Counted from the stretch's first letter, positions 25,735 to 36,017 are shown. The stretch is DNA of 64,000 bases from Ignavibacteriota bacterium (GCA_003327435.1 QOQV01000006.1:62001-126000), one strand, 5' to 3'. The notes: generated from the sequence alone by a model not told the origin. Made by a program: numbers and translations.

Positions 25735-28438
25735 ATGAAAGGTATTCTAAATTTTTTCTTAATTTGGATAGGGTTAAGTTAAAATTTTCCCTTTTCTTTT
25801 TTTCACTTTCAACTATCTCTTGCGGAGCCTTTTCGATAAAGTTGGGATTTGATAGCTTCTTCTCAATACCTTGTAACATTGAATTTATCCTGTCAATTTC
25901 TTTTTGTATCCTGTTTTTTTCTGTTTCTAGATCTATTATACCTTCCAATGGAATGTAAATCTCTGTATTATCAACAACTGATGAAGCTGAATGTTTAGGT
26001 CTTTGATTTGTAACAACTACTTCAGAAGCTTTGGTTAAGCGTTTTAAATATATTTCATAGTTTTTTATTAGTTTTTCATCTTCAACCTTATGAAAATTCA
26101 TTAATATTGTGATTTCTTTATTTAAAGGTACATTTAACTCACCTCTGATTGTTCTGATGGCATTTACAACATTTTGCATAAATGAAGCATCTCTTTCTAT
26201 GTCTTTGTTTATCCACTGATTGGCACATTCCGGGAATTTTGAAACCATTATGCTTTCACCAGGTTTTCTGTCCGCAATATTTTGCCATATTTCTTCTGTC
26301 ACGAACGGCATAAATGGATGTAGCATTTTTAAAATCTGCTCATAAATATAGAATGCTCTTTCTAAAACATTAGTCTTGACTGAATTTTTCTCAATACCAT
26401 ATAATCTGGATTTTATCATTTCGAGGTACCAATCACAGTAATCATGCCAGATGAAATCATAAAGAATTTTAGAAGCATTGTTAATATAAAAGTTTTCTAA
26501 TGAATCGTTAAGCTCTGAAATTGTTGAATTAAGTTTTGAGAGTATCCATTTGTCTGATAAATCCAGATCTTTGTCGTTTAAGATTTCAGAGGATTTGTAG
26601 ACAAAGTTTGGAATTTGTTCAGCATTCATTAAAAGGAAACGACCTGCGTTCCAAATTTTATTGGCAAAGTTTCTACCGATCTCACATTTTTCGTTTGAGT
26701 AGAGCACATCCTGGCCAAGAGGGGCAAGATAAAGTATTGTAAACCTTAATGCATCAGCACCGTATTCCTCAATGACATCCAGCGGGTCAGGTGAATTTCC
26801 CAACGATTTACTCATTTTTCTGCCTTGCGCATCCCTGATAATACTTGTGAAATAGACATTCTTAAATGGAACAATTTCTTCGTCTTTAGTCCTTTTTGAA
26901 CCATTGGGAAGAGGAATTTCTCCAGCGAATTCCATTGCAGCCATAATCATTCTTGCAACCCAGAAAAAGATTATATCAGGTCCTGTAACTAAAGTATCTG
27001 TTGGATAGAAATATCTTAAATCCTCGTTGTCATTTGGCCAGCCTAATGTAGAGAATGGCCATAACCAGGAGGATGCCCAGGTATCAAGCACATCTTCATC
27101 TTGATGAAAAGTTTTATTTCCACATTTCGGACAGGGTTGAACAGGTTCTTTTTTACTGGCAATTATTTCATTACAATTATCACAATACCACACTGGTATG
27201 CGATGCCCCCACCATAATTGTCTTGATATACACCAATCTCTTATGTTGGTCATCCAGTGTTCGTATACCTTAACCCATCTGTCTGGATGGAATTTAATCG
27301 TGCCATTTAGAACAACGCTTAGAGCTGGTTCAGCAAGTGGTTTCATTTTTATAAACCATTGATCTGAGAGATATGGCTCAATAATAGTGTTACACCGATA
27401 GCATCTTCCGACAGCATGTGTATGGGGTTCTATTTTTTCTATCAGTCCGAGCGATTCTAAGTCTCTTACAACTTCCATTCTCACTTCAAATCTATCTTTA
27501 CCTCTGTACTTTATAGGTGCATTATCATTTAAATTTGCTGATATATCAAATATGTTAATTTGTTCGAGATTATGGCGAATTCCAATCCAGTAATCGTTCG
27601 GATCATGTGCTGGGGTAACTTTTACCATGCCAGTACCAAATGCTGGATCTACAAATTCATCTGCAATAATCGGAATTTTTCGTTCAACAAGAGGTAATAT
27701 TACATACCTTCCAATTAAATGTTTATATCTTTCATCATTTGGATTGACAGCGACTGCTGTATCACCTAACATCGTCTCCGGTCGAGTAGTTGCAACAGTC
27801 ACGAAATCTTTTGAATCAATGAATGGGTATTTTATGTACCAGAGATGACCATTTTGTTCCGTATGGTTCACTTCATCGTCACTGATGGCTGTATGATCTT
27901 TAGGACACCAATTTACGATATATTTACCTTTATAAATTAAACCTTTGTTGTATAATCTAATGAATACTTCCTGCACTGCTTCCGATAACCCCTCGTCCAT
28001 AGTAAATCTTTCTCTTTCCCAATCGCAGGATGCACCCAATTTTTTTAGTTGTTTTATAATTGTTCCACCATACTCTTCTTTCCATTTCCAGACTCTTTCG
28101 AGAAATTTTTCTCTGCCTAATTGATGTCGTGTTATACCTTCTTTTAATAAAGCTTTTTCAACAACATTCTGTGTAGCGATACCAGCATGATCAGTTCCGG
28201 GCATCCATAATGTTTCGTAACCCTGCATTCGTTTCCATCTGATAAAAACATCCTGTATAGTGTTGTTTAAAACATGTCCCATCGTTAAAATGCCAGTAAT
28301 ATTTGGCGGTGGAATTACAATTGTGTATGGTTTTTTATTCGGATTTGCTTTTGCATGGAAAAATTTATGCTTTTCCCAATAATTGTACCATTTATCTTCT
28401 GTCTCTTTAGGATTATATACTTTTTCTAATTTTGCCAT
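25733..28438 (-). CDS. valS: Valyl-tRNA synthetase
   Basis: 901 residues. It charges tRNA-Val and edits mis-charged Thr. The class I signatures are the HIGH equivalent TMGH in PPPNITGILTMGH (about residue 42-54) and KMSKS in GRKMSKSLGN. The catalytic core contains the CP1 editing insertion (TTRPETMLGD). The C-terminal 65 residues are a coiled-coil arm typical of ValS. It is the last gene of a minus-strand group with the M23-like protein and the FAH-family gene, and starts 14 nt after its neighbour. Confidence 0.97.
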   Translation of the reverse strand: MAKLEKVYNPKETEDKWYNYWEKHKFFHAKANPNKKPYTIVIPPPNITGILTMGHVLNNTIQDVFIRWKRMQGYETLWMPGTDHAGIATQNVVEKALLKEGITRHQLGREKFLERVWKWKEEYGGTIIKQLKKLGASCDWERERFTMDEGLSEAVQEVFIRLYNKGLIYKGKYIVNWCPKDHTAISDDEVNHTEQNGHLWYIKYPFIDSKDFVTVATTRPETMLGDTAVAVNPNDERYKHLIGRYVILPLVERKIPIIADEFVDPAFGTGMVKVTPAHDPNDYWIGIRHNLEQINIFDISANLNDNAPIKYRGKDRFEVRMEVVRDLESLGLIEKIEPHTHAVGRCYRCNTIIEPYLSDQWFIKMKPLAEPALSVVLNGTIKFHPDRWVKVYEHWMTNIRDWCISRQLWWGHRIPVWYCDNCNEIIASKKEPVQPCPKCGNKTFHQDEDVLDTWASSWLWPFSTLGWPNDNEDLRYFYPTDTLVTGPDIIFFWVARMIMAAMEFAGEIPLPNGSKRTKDEEIVPFKNVYFTSIIRDAQGRKMSKSLGNSPDPLDVIEEYGADALRFTILYLAPLGQDVLYSNEKCEIGRNFANKIWNAGRFLLMNAEQIPNFVYKSSEILNDKDLDLSDKWILSKLNSTISELNDSLENFYINNASKILYDFIWHDYCDWYLEMIKSRLYGIEKNSVKTNVLERAFYIYEQILKMLHPFMPFVTEEIWQNIADRKPGESIMVSKFPECANQWINKDIERDASFMQNVVNAIRTIRGELNVPLNKEITILMNFHKVEDEKLIKNYEIYLKRLTKASEVVVTNQRPKHSASSVVDNTEIYIPLEGIIDLETEKNRIQKEIDRINSMLQGIEKKLSNPNFIEKAPQEIVESEKKKRENFNLTLSKLRKNLEYLS

Positions 28439-28452
28439 CTTTAGTAATAACC

Positions 28453-30723
28453 TTATTTAATTTCTCGATAAATTTGTTGAATGTTTCCAGCCTTATCAGC
28501 AATTTCAATATTTATTCTTTTTGTTTTTGATAAGATTTTATTTTCAGAAACATACTGAACGATTCTTTTTTCTTCATTGATTTCAGGTATAACAAGTTCA
28601 TCATTAATATACATTTTAAATTTATCATAATCTAATCCAGAAAGATTATCTTTGAATTTGCAAGATATGTGTATTTTATTACCTATATTCTTCACTCTCA
28701 GATTATTTATAGTTGGTGGATTGGTGTCTTTTAATATCGTTACATCATTTAATGTTCTTTGAAAATAAGCTGTCAAATAATTTGAATCAGAATTATTTTT
28801 CCAGTTCTGTATTATCCATTTTCCCTTTCTTAAAAAATATATATGGCCGAAATTTTCATTTGCTTTAAACTTTATTTCTATACCTTTTTTAAGTAAAATA
28901 TCCTGTGGGTAAAAGCGATATATCTTTATTCCATCCTGAAAAACCACATCATATGTAATGATAAAGTTGTTATATACGGAATTCGAATCATAAGATATTG
29001 TAATATTGCCGTTTTCTAATGTGTATGTTCCAGATGAATTTGCTTTGATTGGATATATTAAAAAATCCTCGGTTTCCTTTAAAACTGTTTCATTTTTTTG
29101 TTTTATTAATTTAATTTTTCGATAGGATTTGTGTGAGGGATCCGGTTCGATAAAACCTATATATTTGTTTTCATTTACCTGAACCAAATCTATAATTCTG
29201 TTTTTGTTACCTTCAATTAATATAGATTTGAAGTTTGGAATCTGATTATCTGAAGTAGTCAATATACATTTAATATGATCATCTGTTATTTCATAATTTA
29301 AGGAAACATCTTTTGAATTTATTTCTTTTGATTTAAATAATGATGAATAGGTTTTTCTGTTATTATTGTTTATTATTGATATGCGAATACTTCTATAATT
29401 TTTCTCTTTGAATGGGATTGAGATGATTGAGTTATTAATTTTTAATTCATTTAATGAAAAAGAATCTACACTTGATTTGTTTAAGTTTATTGTTTCAATA
29501 ATAATCTTTGTTATTTTATTAATATTATCACATTTAAGGTTGAGAGTAGAATCTGCAATATCTAAGAATTTCAATGTTGGATGATTATCGACTAAAAATT
29601 TGCCATTAACTACTGATTTGTTATTGGAAAAGTCACTTACAACAATTTTGAAATCATGTAGTCCATCAGTTAATTTTGAACAATCAATAATTCCGCTGCC
29701 GTAAGGGAGGCGATTGTAAATAGGGAGATTATTGCCATTTTCAACATACAACTTTTGAAATTTTCCCTTATTTTCTAATAAAAGTTTTAAATCATATTGC
29801 AATAGAATTTCTTGTGCATACTCAGCAGGAATTCTATCGTATTGTTGTTGATATATGAGAGAATCATTCAAAAAAAACTCTATATGATATACACCAGTTT
29901 TAGCGGAATAATCGTTACCATAATCTTTTGTTTCGATGCCTAATTTTATTTTGCCCTTGATATTAATTGGTCTGTTAAATTTAAAATTGGATGAATTAAT
30001 TTTGTAAATCTGATATTCAGATTTATCAAAAACGCTTGACCAGTTGTCTGCTGCTGCAATAAAGATTTTTTTAATCAGGGGAGGTGTGTAATCCTTTATA
30101 CGAAAATTTGTGAACAAAGCTGGATTTACAGGATTTAGGTTTTCATCTCTTATTTCGAAATGTAAATGGGGTGGACCAGCACCTGTATTGCCTGTGTATG
30201 CAATCACTTCGCTTTGTTTAACAGGAACTTCCATAGAGTCAAGGTCGATGTCAATGAAATATGTTCCCTTCTTTAACTGTTCTCGATATACCACATTTTT
30301 GATTTTATCGTTAAAATCTTTTAGATGAGCATATGTAGTATAATATCCATCAGGGTGTTTGAGATAGAGCATTTTCCCATAACCATTTGGAAGAATCTGA
30401 ATTTTTGCTACATACCCATCAAGTGCAGCGAATACTTTAAAACCTTCTTTCAGGTGCGTACTTATATCAATCCCTCCATGGAAGTGTGATTGTCTGAATT
30501 CGGCAAATGATGATGTAATTTTGTAACTTGCATCCGTTGGCCAGCTGTATTTTGAAAAATATGGAGTTAATCTTTCAAATGGTTCGTATATGAGATTAAT
30601 CGGATCAGTTTTACTTTCTGATGGCTTTGGGTGTGCAGGCCCTATGATATACATATTCAGATTTGTTAAGACCACAATCAGGAGAGCAACGAAAAATAAT
30701 ATTTTTAATTTCTCAATTTTCAA
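28453..30723 (-). CDS. Membrane-anchored M23/LytM-type peptidase-domain protein
   Basis: 756 residues. One N-terminal membrane segment (about 7-27). Residues 60-205 are an M23 domain with zinc-ligand motifs HGGID and HLHFE plus the TTYAHL strand, so catalytic residues look complete. M23 enzymes cut peptidoglycan cross-links or, when inactive, activate amidases. Residues 210-756 are long beta-rich Ig-like repeats with no named motif; a late segment (TNPPTINNLRV... GLDYDKFK) looks Ig-like. The ATG overlaps the FAH-family stop by 4 nt. An envelope role is likely. Confidence 0.85.
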   Translation of the reverse strand: MKIEKLKILFFVALLIVVLTNLNMYIIGPAHPKPSESKTDPINLIYEPFERLTPYFSKYSWPTDASYKITSSFAEFRQSHFHGGIDISTHLKEGFKVFAALDGYVAKIQILPNGYGKMLYLKHPDGYYTTYAHLKDFNDKIKNVVYREQLKKGTYFIDIDLDSMEVPVKQSEVIAYTGNTGAGPPHLHFEIRDENLNPVNPALFTNFRIKDYTPPLIKKIFIAAADNWSSVFDKSEYQIYKINSSNFKFNRPINIKGKIKLGIETKDYGNDYSAKTGVYHIEFFLNDSLIYQQQYDRIPAEYAQEILLQYDLKLLLENKGKFQKLYVENGNNLPIYNRLPYGSGIIDCSKLTDGLHDFKIVVSDFSNNKSVVNGKFLVDNHPTLKFLDIADSTLNLKCDNINKITKIIIETINLNKSSVDSFSLNELKINNSIISIPFKEKNYRSIRISIINNNNRKTYSSLFKSKEINSKDVSLNYEITDDHIKCILTTSDNQIPNFKSILIEGNKNRIIDLVQVNENKYIGFIEPDPSHKSYRKIKLIKQKNETVLKETEDFLIYPIKANSSGTYTLENGNITISYDSNSVYNNFIITYDVVFQDGIKIYRFYPQDILLKKGIEIKFKANENFGHIYFLRKGKWIIQNWKNNSDSNYLTAYFQRTLNDVTILKDTNPPTINNLRVKNIGNKIHISCKFKDNLSGLDYDKFKMYINDELVIPEINEEKRIVQYVSENKILSKTKRINIEIADKAGNIQQIYREIK

Positions 30724-31385
30724 ATTTCTGCTACTACGAAATTTTTGATTTTTATGATCCCGTAAATTTCAGATTCAATGATATCGCCAGGGTGGATTTG
30801 TGAAACGCCTTCTGGTGTACCAGTAAAAATTAAATCGCCTCTTTCTAATGTAAAAATTGTAGAAATATATTCGATTAGTTTATCGATTTTGAAAATCATT
30901 TTACCTGTTGAACCCTTTTGTCTGATTTCGCCATTGACTTTGCAAATCAGCTCAAGATTATGTGGGTTTTTGATTTCGTTTGCAGAAATTATGTCAGAAA
31001 TTGGTGCCGAGGTATCAAATCCCTTGGCAATCGACCAGGGAAGGCCTTTTTTTTTCGCTTCACTTTGCACATCCCTTAAGGTCATATCCAATCCAATTGC
31101 ATAACCGAGTATAAATTTTTCAGCATCTTCTGCTTTTATATTTTTTCCTTCCTCATTTATTGCAACTACTAATTCAACTTCATGATGCATATTGTTTGAT
31201 ATTTTTGGTATAATTATTTTGTCTCCATCATAGACCAATGCAGTAGATGGTTTTAGAAAAATTACCGGGCTCTCAGGAACTTCTGCTTTCATTTCGGCAG
31301 CGTGTTCTAAGTAATTTCTACCTATGCAAATAATTTTGCCTACAGGTATTAAATCGTTAGTATTTTTGATTTTTATATGTTTCAT
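30720..31385 (-). CDS. Fumarylacetoacetate hydrolase (FAH) family protein
   Basis: 221 residues, the short FAH type (acylpyruvase/YcgM-like). The family hydrolyses or decarboxylates 2-oxo acids with a metal held by conserved Glu/Asp. Visible motifs: CIGRNYLEHAAEM, EVELVV, DMTLRDVQ, FDTSAPISD and FTGTPEGVS. The substrate is not decidable from sequence. A sigma70-like promoter lies just upstream (31400-31428). It is the first gene of the minus-strand group ending in valS. Confidence 0.9.
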   Translation of the reverse strand: MKHIKIKNTNDLIPVGKIICIGRNYLEHAAEMKAEVPESPVIFLKPSTALVYDGDKIIIPKISNNMHHEVELVVAINEEGKNIKAEDAEKFILGYAIGLDMTLRDVQSEAKKKGLPWSIAKGFDTSAPISDIISANEIKNPHNLELICKVNGEIRQKGSTGKMIFKIDKLIEYISTIFTLERGDLIFTGTPEGVSQIHPGDIIESEIYGIIKIKNFVVAEI

Positions 31386-31399
31386 AAAATTTTTTAGAA

Positions 31400-31428
31400 A
31401 ATATAATCACAAAATGTGTATTCTGCAA
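31400..31428 (-). promoter_or_regulatory. Sigma70-like promoter of the FAH-M23-valS group
   Basis: On the minus strand: TTGCAG, exactly 17 nt, TATATT, with the -10 about 15 nt from the ATG at 31385. The -35 is overlapped by the inverted repeat at 31424-31442. Confidence 0.6.
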
Positions 31429-31442
31429 AAATGGATTTTGCA
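31424..31442. promoter_or_regulatory. Operator-like inverted repeat
   Basis: TGCAAAA and TTTTGCA form a perfect 7-bp inverted repeat around 5 nt. It covers the -35 box of the minus-strand promoter and lies between the divergent FAH-family gene and purM, so it could be a repressor site. No regulator is identified. Confidence 0.35.
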
Positions 31443-31509
31443 TTTTTGTGAAATTTGTAGTTTATTAAATGCAAATCATATGTGTAATTAAGTATTAAAG
31501 ATTTAAAAT

Positions 31510-32511
31510 TTGGCAAAAAATTACAAATCTGCTGGTGTAGATATAAAAGCTGGTGACGATTTTGTAGAAAAGCTTAAAATAAAAGTTAGATCTACATACA
31601 ATAATGGTGTTGTATCGGAGATTGGCTCATTTTCCGGATTATTCGATGGGAGGCTGGATGATTATAAACATCCTTTACTGGTTGCAAGTACTGACGGAGT
31701 GGGAACAAAATTAAAAGTAGCTTTTATGATGAATAAACACAATACTGTTGGTGAAGATCTTGTAAACCATTGTGTGAACGATATCGCTGTTTGTGGTGCC
31801 GAACCACTATTTTTCCTGGATTATTTTGCGACAGGTAAGTTAAATCCAAATGTTGGAGAAGAAGTTCTGGATGGTATTATCCGAGGTTGTAGAATGAATG
31901 GATGCGCTTTAATTGGAGGTGAAACTGCTGAAATGCCAGGAATTTATAATAATAATGAATATGATCTCGCGGGAACTATAATAGGTGTTGTGGAAAAATC
32001 CAAACTTATAGACGGAAGTAAAATAAAAGAAGGTGATAATCTGATTGCAATTCCATCAAATGGCTTACACACAAATGGTTATTCATTAGCGCGAGAAGTT
32101 TTATTTGAACGCTATGAAATCGATGATTTTATTGAAGATTTGGGTATGAAATTAGGAGATTGTCTCTTAACAGTCCATAGATCATATCTCAATGTTATAA
32201 AGATTATTAAAGAAATAACCGGTATTCACGGCATTTCTCATATTACAGGTGGGGGAATTAAGAATAATACTATGAGAATTGTCCCAAAAGGGTTAGAACT
32301 TGATATAGACTGGTTTAGCTGGGATAGGCCAGCGATTTTTCAATTAATACAAAGACAGGGTGAAGTTGCAGAAGATGAAATGAGACAAACATTTAATTTA
32401 GGAGTTGGGCTAGTGATTGTTGCATCTCCACGTTCAACAGAAAAAATAATCAATACACTTTTAGAGATTGGTGAAAAACCATTTTTAATTGGAAAAGTAA
32501 TTGCAAAGTAG
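31510..32511 (+). CDS. purM: Phosphoribosylformylglycinamidine cyclo-ligase
   Basis: 333 residues. It makes aminoimidazole ribonucleotide in step 5 of purine synthesis. The N-terminus YKSAGVDI, the DGVGTKLK loop, GGETAEMPG and the SNGLHTNGYSL motif are typical of PurM. The start is TTG at 31510; no in-frame ATG is available before the conserved N-terminal motif, and the Shine-Dalgarno is weak. A GAF kinase gene follows 3 nt after the stop. Confidence 0.95.
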   Translation: MAKNYKSAGVDIKAGDDFVEKLKIKVRSTYNNGVVSEIGSFSGLFDGRLDDYKHPLLVASTDGVGTKLKVAFMMNKHNTVGEDLVNHCVNDIAVCGAEPLFFLDYFATGKLNPNVGEEVLDGIIRGCRMNGCALIGGETAEMPGIYNNNEYDLAGTIIGVVEKSKLIDGSKIKEGDNLIAIPSNGLHTNGYSLAREVLFERYEIDDFIEDLGMKLGDCLLTVHRSYLNVIKIIKEITGIHGISHITGGGIKNNTMRIVPKGLELDIDWFSWDRPAIFQLIQRQGEVAEDEMRQTFNLGVGLVIVASPRSTEKIINTLLEIGEKPFLIGKVIAK

Positions 32512-32514
32512 ATT

Positions 32515-34278
32515 ATGGAAAAGAAAGAAGTGGATAAAAGTTTATTTAAAGCTTATAACCTTGCTCAAAGGTTGAGTACCTTAAACGAAATTACTCTTCA
32601 GATTGACGCAGCAGAAAATAAGCTGGAAATTTATGAGATATTAAGGAACGAAACGCATTGGTTATTAAATTGTGAAATTTTGGCTCTTGCTATTTTGAGT
32701 CAAATTCAAACAACATATCAGATAATTTCGCTTTCTTCCATTTCAGATGCTACTGGTTTAAATGAAAGCTATTTTACGCTTGAGGAAGGATCACCCGGTT
32801 GGGTGATTAGAAACCAAAATCCAATAAAATCTAAAATCTCAAATATTCCACAGTATAGCCATACACTGGAAGGCAAATATGAGGATTTGGGAATACAGAA
32901 TTTGATGGTGATTCCAATTAAAAGCGGACAAAACAAAGTTGGTGCATTTATTTTTGGTTCAATAGATGAAAATGAATATACTGAAGATGATCTTATTATT
33001 GCTCAACTTTATGGTTTACAGGTTGCTGTAGCTTTGAACAATGCTACATTTGTGGAAGATGCGAAAAAAAGGATTTCACAAATTGAATCCATGAATGAGA
33101 TTTCCAGAATCCTTAATGCTACACTTGATATTAATCAATTGTTAGAACAAACCGCTCAAGCAATTCAAAGAAATTTTAATTATTTTGATGTAACAATATT
33201 CCTGTTGTCAGAGGATCAGTCTGAACTAATATTAAAAGCTCACTCTGGAAACTATATCGATTTTTTACCAAAGGATTATAGGCAGAAAATTACCGATGGT
33301 ATAATCGGATGGGTAGCCAGAAATGGTGAAAATGCCCTTGTAAACGATGTAACACAGGATCCAAGATATAAGTCGTATGAATATCACAATACAAAATCAG
33401 AACTTGCACTTCCTATTAAAATTGAAGGCAAACTTGTTGGAGTATTGAATATCGAAGATAAGAATCTATATGCCTTTGATGAAATGGATGTTGTTGTATT
33501 GCAAACATTGTGTGAGCAGATAGCAAGTGCGTTAAAAAATGCAAAACTGTTTGAAGAAGTAAAATCAGCTAATGAGAAATTACAGGAATTGGACACAATG
33601 AAATCCGAATTTTTAGGGATTGTTTCCCATGATTTTAGATCTCCACTCTCAAGCATAATACTTGCGGGTAAAGCATTACTGAAAAATGAGGAGGTGCTTA
33701 GTAATCAGCGATTAAAAGAATATTTACAACTAATCGTCGATCAGGCTAATCGGTTAAATCAACTTGCAGAAGACACGCTACAAATTACAAAAATTGAAAC
33801 CGGACAGGTTAGTATTGCCTGGCAAATTGTTAATACTGAAAGAATGATAAAAGAAGCCATATCGGCTGTGAGGTTTTCTAATAGACATACGGTGAGTTAC
33901 TATATTGATCCTGATGTTTCATACATCAAAGCTGATCCAGCTAAATTAAGACAGGTTGTACAGAACCTAATCTCAAACGCTGTGAAGTACTCACCTAATG
34001 GTGGCAAAGTTAACATTGAAGTTAGAGAGCATAATAATGATGAAATATTATTTTCTGTATCAGATGAAGGTATTGGGATTAAACCGGAACATCGAGATAA
34101 ACTATTTCAAAAATTCTCGAGAGTTGATTCTGAACACACAAAAAATATAAAAGGGACCGGTTTGGGTCTCTGGATTTGCAAAGAAATTGTTGAGGCGCAT
34201 AAGGGAAGAATATGGGTTGAAAGTGAGGTAGGCAAGGGTAGCACTTTTAAATTTGCAATTAAAAAAATGGATAACTAA
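32515..34278 (+). CDS. Cytoplasmic histidine kinase with two GAF domains
   Basis: 587 residues. GAF domains at about 30-180 and 200-345, no membrane segments, a short linker helix, then HisKA with phospho-acceptor H372 (VSHDFRSPL). The HATPase domain has the N-box NLISNAVKYSP, DEGIGI and GTGLGLWI. The kinase core appears active. Ligands of the GAF domains are unknown. It starts 3 nt after purM, and no response regulator lies beside it. The 3' end overlaps the converging lipoprotein gene by 4 nt. Confidence 0.92.
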   Translation: MEKKEVDKSLFKAYNLAQRLSTLNEITLQIDAAENKLEIYEILRNETHWLLNCEILALAILSQIQTTYQIISLSSISDATGLNESYFTLEEGSPGWVIRNQNPIKSKISNIPQYSHTLEGKYEDLGIQNLMVIPIKSGQNKVGAFIFGSIDENEYTEDDLIIAQLYGLQVAVALNNATFVEDAKKRISQIESMNEISRILNATLDINQLLEQTAQAIQRNFNYFDVTIFLLSEDQSELILKAHSGNYIDFLPKDYRQKITDGIIGWVARNGENALVNDVTQDPRYKSYEYHNTKSELALPIKIEGKLVGVLNIEDKNLYAFDEMDVVVLQTLCEQIASALKNAKLFEEVKSANEKLQELDTMKSEFLGIVSHDFRSPLSSIILAGKALLKNEEVLSNQRLKEYLQLIVDQANRLNQLAEDTLQITKIETGQVSIAWQIVNTERMIKEAISAVRFSNRHTVSYYIDPDVSYIKADPAKLRQVVQNLISNAVKYSPNGGKVNIEVREHNNDEILFSVSDEGIGIKPEHRDKLFQKFSRVDSEHTKNIKGTGLGLWICKEIVEAHKGRIWVESEVGKGSTFKFAIKKMDN

Positions 34279-34607
34279 TACGAAGTCGTATAAGCTTTTT
34301 CGAGCTTTATAATTAAATTTTCATAAAATTCTTTCCACTTTGTAATATCCTGGTTATAAACTTCAATTGTAAACTTAAAATCATTTTCTGTGAAACCGTA
34401 TTTCTTCAAAAGTCCAGAAAAATAATAATCGGTTTCCTTTGCTGAAGAAGAGTCCGATGTAGGATTAACTTCTGTATTTAATTCTAAATAAATATCTGAA
34501 AGTTTCGCTGGAGTTATAATTTTGTATGTATTTTCTCTTCCACAACCAGGTATCAATAGTAAAATGATAACTAATATTTTATAAATTGAAATATAATTTG
34601 TATTCAT
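34275..34607 (-). CDS. DUF4296-like small lipoprotein
   Basis: 110 residues from the ATG at 34607. N-terminal hydrophobic segment ends in a lipobox with Cys (IPGCGRE). The remainder (P-x-KLSDIYLEL, then KKYGFTENDFKFTIEVYNQD and a helical end) resembles DUF4296 lipoproteins common in Bacteroidota: one 'YD-x-x-x-KKYG-x-T-x-x-x-F' repeat. The function is unknown. An upstream ATG at 34628 would bury the signal peptide, so I prefer 34607. The gene overlaps the 3' end of glnA by 29 nt. Confidence 0.7.
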   Translation of the reverse strand: MNTNYISIYKILVIILLLIPGCGRENTYKIITPAKLSDIYLELNTEVNPTSDSSSAKETDYYFSGLLKKYGFTENDFKFTIEVYNQDITKWKEFYENLIIKLEKAYTTSY

Positions 34608-35943
34608 AAGGATGTGGCATCGTGGCAATTGATTTTATATCGTGTTGTTTTATAGATATCCACTGATTTATAAGGTCATCTGTAAAAACATTGCCTTTTT
34701 TTAAAAAATCCTGGTCGTTGCAAAGTGCATCTAAAGATTCTTCCAGATTTTTGGGTAGGAACTTTATATTTTGGTTATTATAAACATTAGTATCGATTGG
34801 TCCAAGTCCTTCTTTGACAGGATCAATTTTTTTTGTTATTCCATCCAATCCTGCCATTAACATAGCGCTCATTAAAAGGTAAGGATTTGCAGTCGCATCG
34901 GGGGGTCTGTATTCGAAACGGGCTTCATCAGGGTCGTGTACATAGGAAGGAATTCGTATCGCTGCCGAGCGGTTAGCTTTCCCGAAGGTAATAGCGACTG
35001 GAGCTTCAAAGCCAGGTACTAGTCTTTTGTATGAATTAGTGCTTGGATTTGTAAAAGCGCACAGAGCAGGTGCATGCATTAAAAGTCCACCAATGAATGA
35101 TAATGCAAGTTCATTTAAATTGCCATATTTATCTTTTTCATAAAAAATGTTTTTTTTGTTTTTTCTCAGGTACTGATGAACATGCAAACCGTTTCCTGCC
35201 TGTTGAAACATTGGTTTTGGCATAAAGGTTATGAAAATGTTGTGTCGCCGTGCTAAATTGAATAATAAATATTTTGCTAAAACTATTTTGTCACTGATAG
35301 CCAGCAAGTTGTCAAATTGTATCTCAATCTCCTGTTGTCCCCTTTCGCCTACTTCGTGATGATGATACTTTACATTGATTCCCATCTGTTGGAAAAGGAT
35401 TGTTGCTTCATCTCTGAAATCATCATAAATATCAAATGGGTTAGCTGCGTGGTATGCGTTCTGGAAAAATTCTTCCTCGTGTTCTACACGATAAAATGAA
35501 GAAGCTGTTCTGGTATCAAATTCAACTTTTGAGAAAATATAAAATTCAAATTCTGGTCCCCAGAGCGATTCATCCGCAATGCCAGTTTGTAATAAATATT
35601 CCTGAGCCTTTTTGGCTACAAATCTTCCATCCTGATTAAATCTCGATTTTTTTGAATCGGTCAAATGTATTTCTGTAAATACGCTCAATGTTGGTATATT
35701 TCGAAATGGATCAAGGATTGCGGTTGAAAAATCTGGCATCAATATCATATCGCTTTGTTCTACTTTGGAAAATCCATAACTTGAACCATCGAAACCTATC
35801 CCTTCCTCAGTAAGGTATTCAAGCAATCCATCTTCGTATGGTAGTGTTATATGGTGTAATCTACCTACAAGGTCTATTGTTTTTAAATCGATAAATTTAA
35901 TCTGATGTTTTTTGATAAATTCCATTAATTTTTCGTTTTCCAT
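34579..35943 (-). CDS. glnA: Glutamine synthetase, type I (alpha-like)
   Basis: 454 residues. It makes glutamine from glutamate, ammonia and ATP. Signature segments: GIGFDGSSYGFS, NGLHVHQ, TNPSTNSYKRLVPG, and the ATP site with NRSAAIRIP and RFEYRPPD. The tyrosine adenylylation motif (NLYDLPP) of type I-beta enzymes is absent, so control is likely by feedback and transcription, as in the I-alpha group. A TTGTAA-N17-TATATT promoter lies upstream (35989-36017). Confidence 0.95.
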   Translation of the reverse strand: MENEKLMEFIKKHQIKFIDLKTIDLVGRLHHITLPYEDGLLEYLTEEGIGFDGSSYGFSKVEQSDMILMPDFSTAILDPFRNIPTLSVFTEIHLTDSKKSRFNQDGRFVAKKAQEYLLQTGIADESLWGPEFEFYIFSKVEFDTRTASSFYRVEHEEEFFQNAYHAANPFDIYDDFRDEATILFQQMGINVKYHHHEVGERGQQEIEIQFDNLLAISDKIVLAKYLLFNLARRHNIFITFMPKPMFQQAGNGLHVHQYLRKNKKNIFYEKDKYGNLNELALSFIGGLLMHAPALCAFTNPSTNSYKRLVPGFEAPVAITFGKANRSAAIRIPSYVHDPDEARFEYRPPDATANPYLLMSAMLMAGLDGITKKIDPVKEGLGPIDTNVYNNQNIKFLPKNLEESLDALCNDQDFLKKGNVFTDDLINQWISIKQHDIKSIATMPHPYEYKLYFNL

Positions 35944-35988
35944 ATTTTAATAAATTTTCAATGTTGCTGTTGTTTTTGATTTTCAAAA

Positions 35989-36017
35989 AATATAAGTATT
36001 TTGATTATCAATTACAA
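35989..36017 (-). promoter_or_regulatory. Sigma70-like promoter of glnA
   Basis: On the minus strand: TTGTAA, exactly 17 nt, TATATT, about 45 nt before the glnA ATG. A weaker plus-strand candidate (TTGATA-N17-TAAATT, 36019-36047) faces the 36088 gene, so this gap is probably a divergent promoter region. Confidence 0.55.

Noticed and set aside
31424..31442. PurR box between the FAH-family gene and purM
   Set aside because: The sequence lacks the ACGCAAACGTTTGCGT pattern; it is only an inverted repeat near purM.
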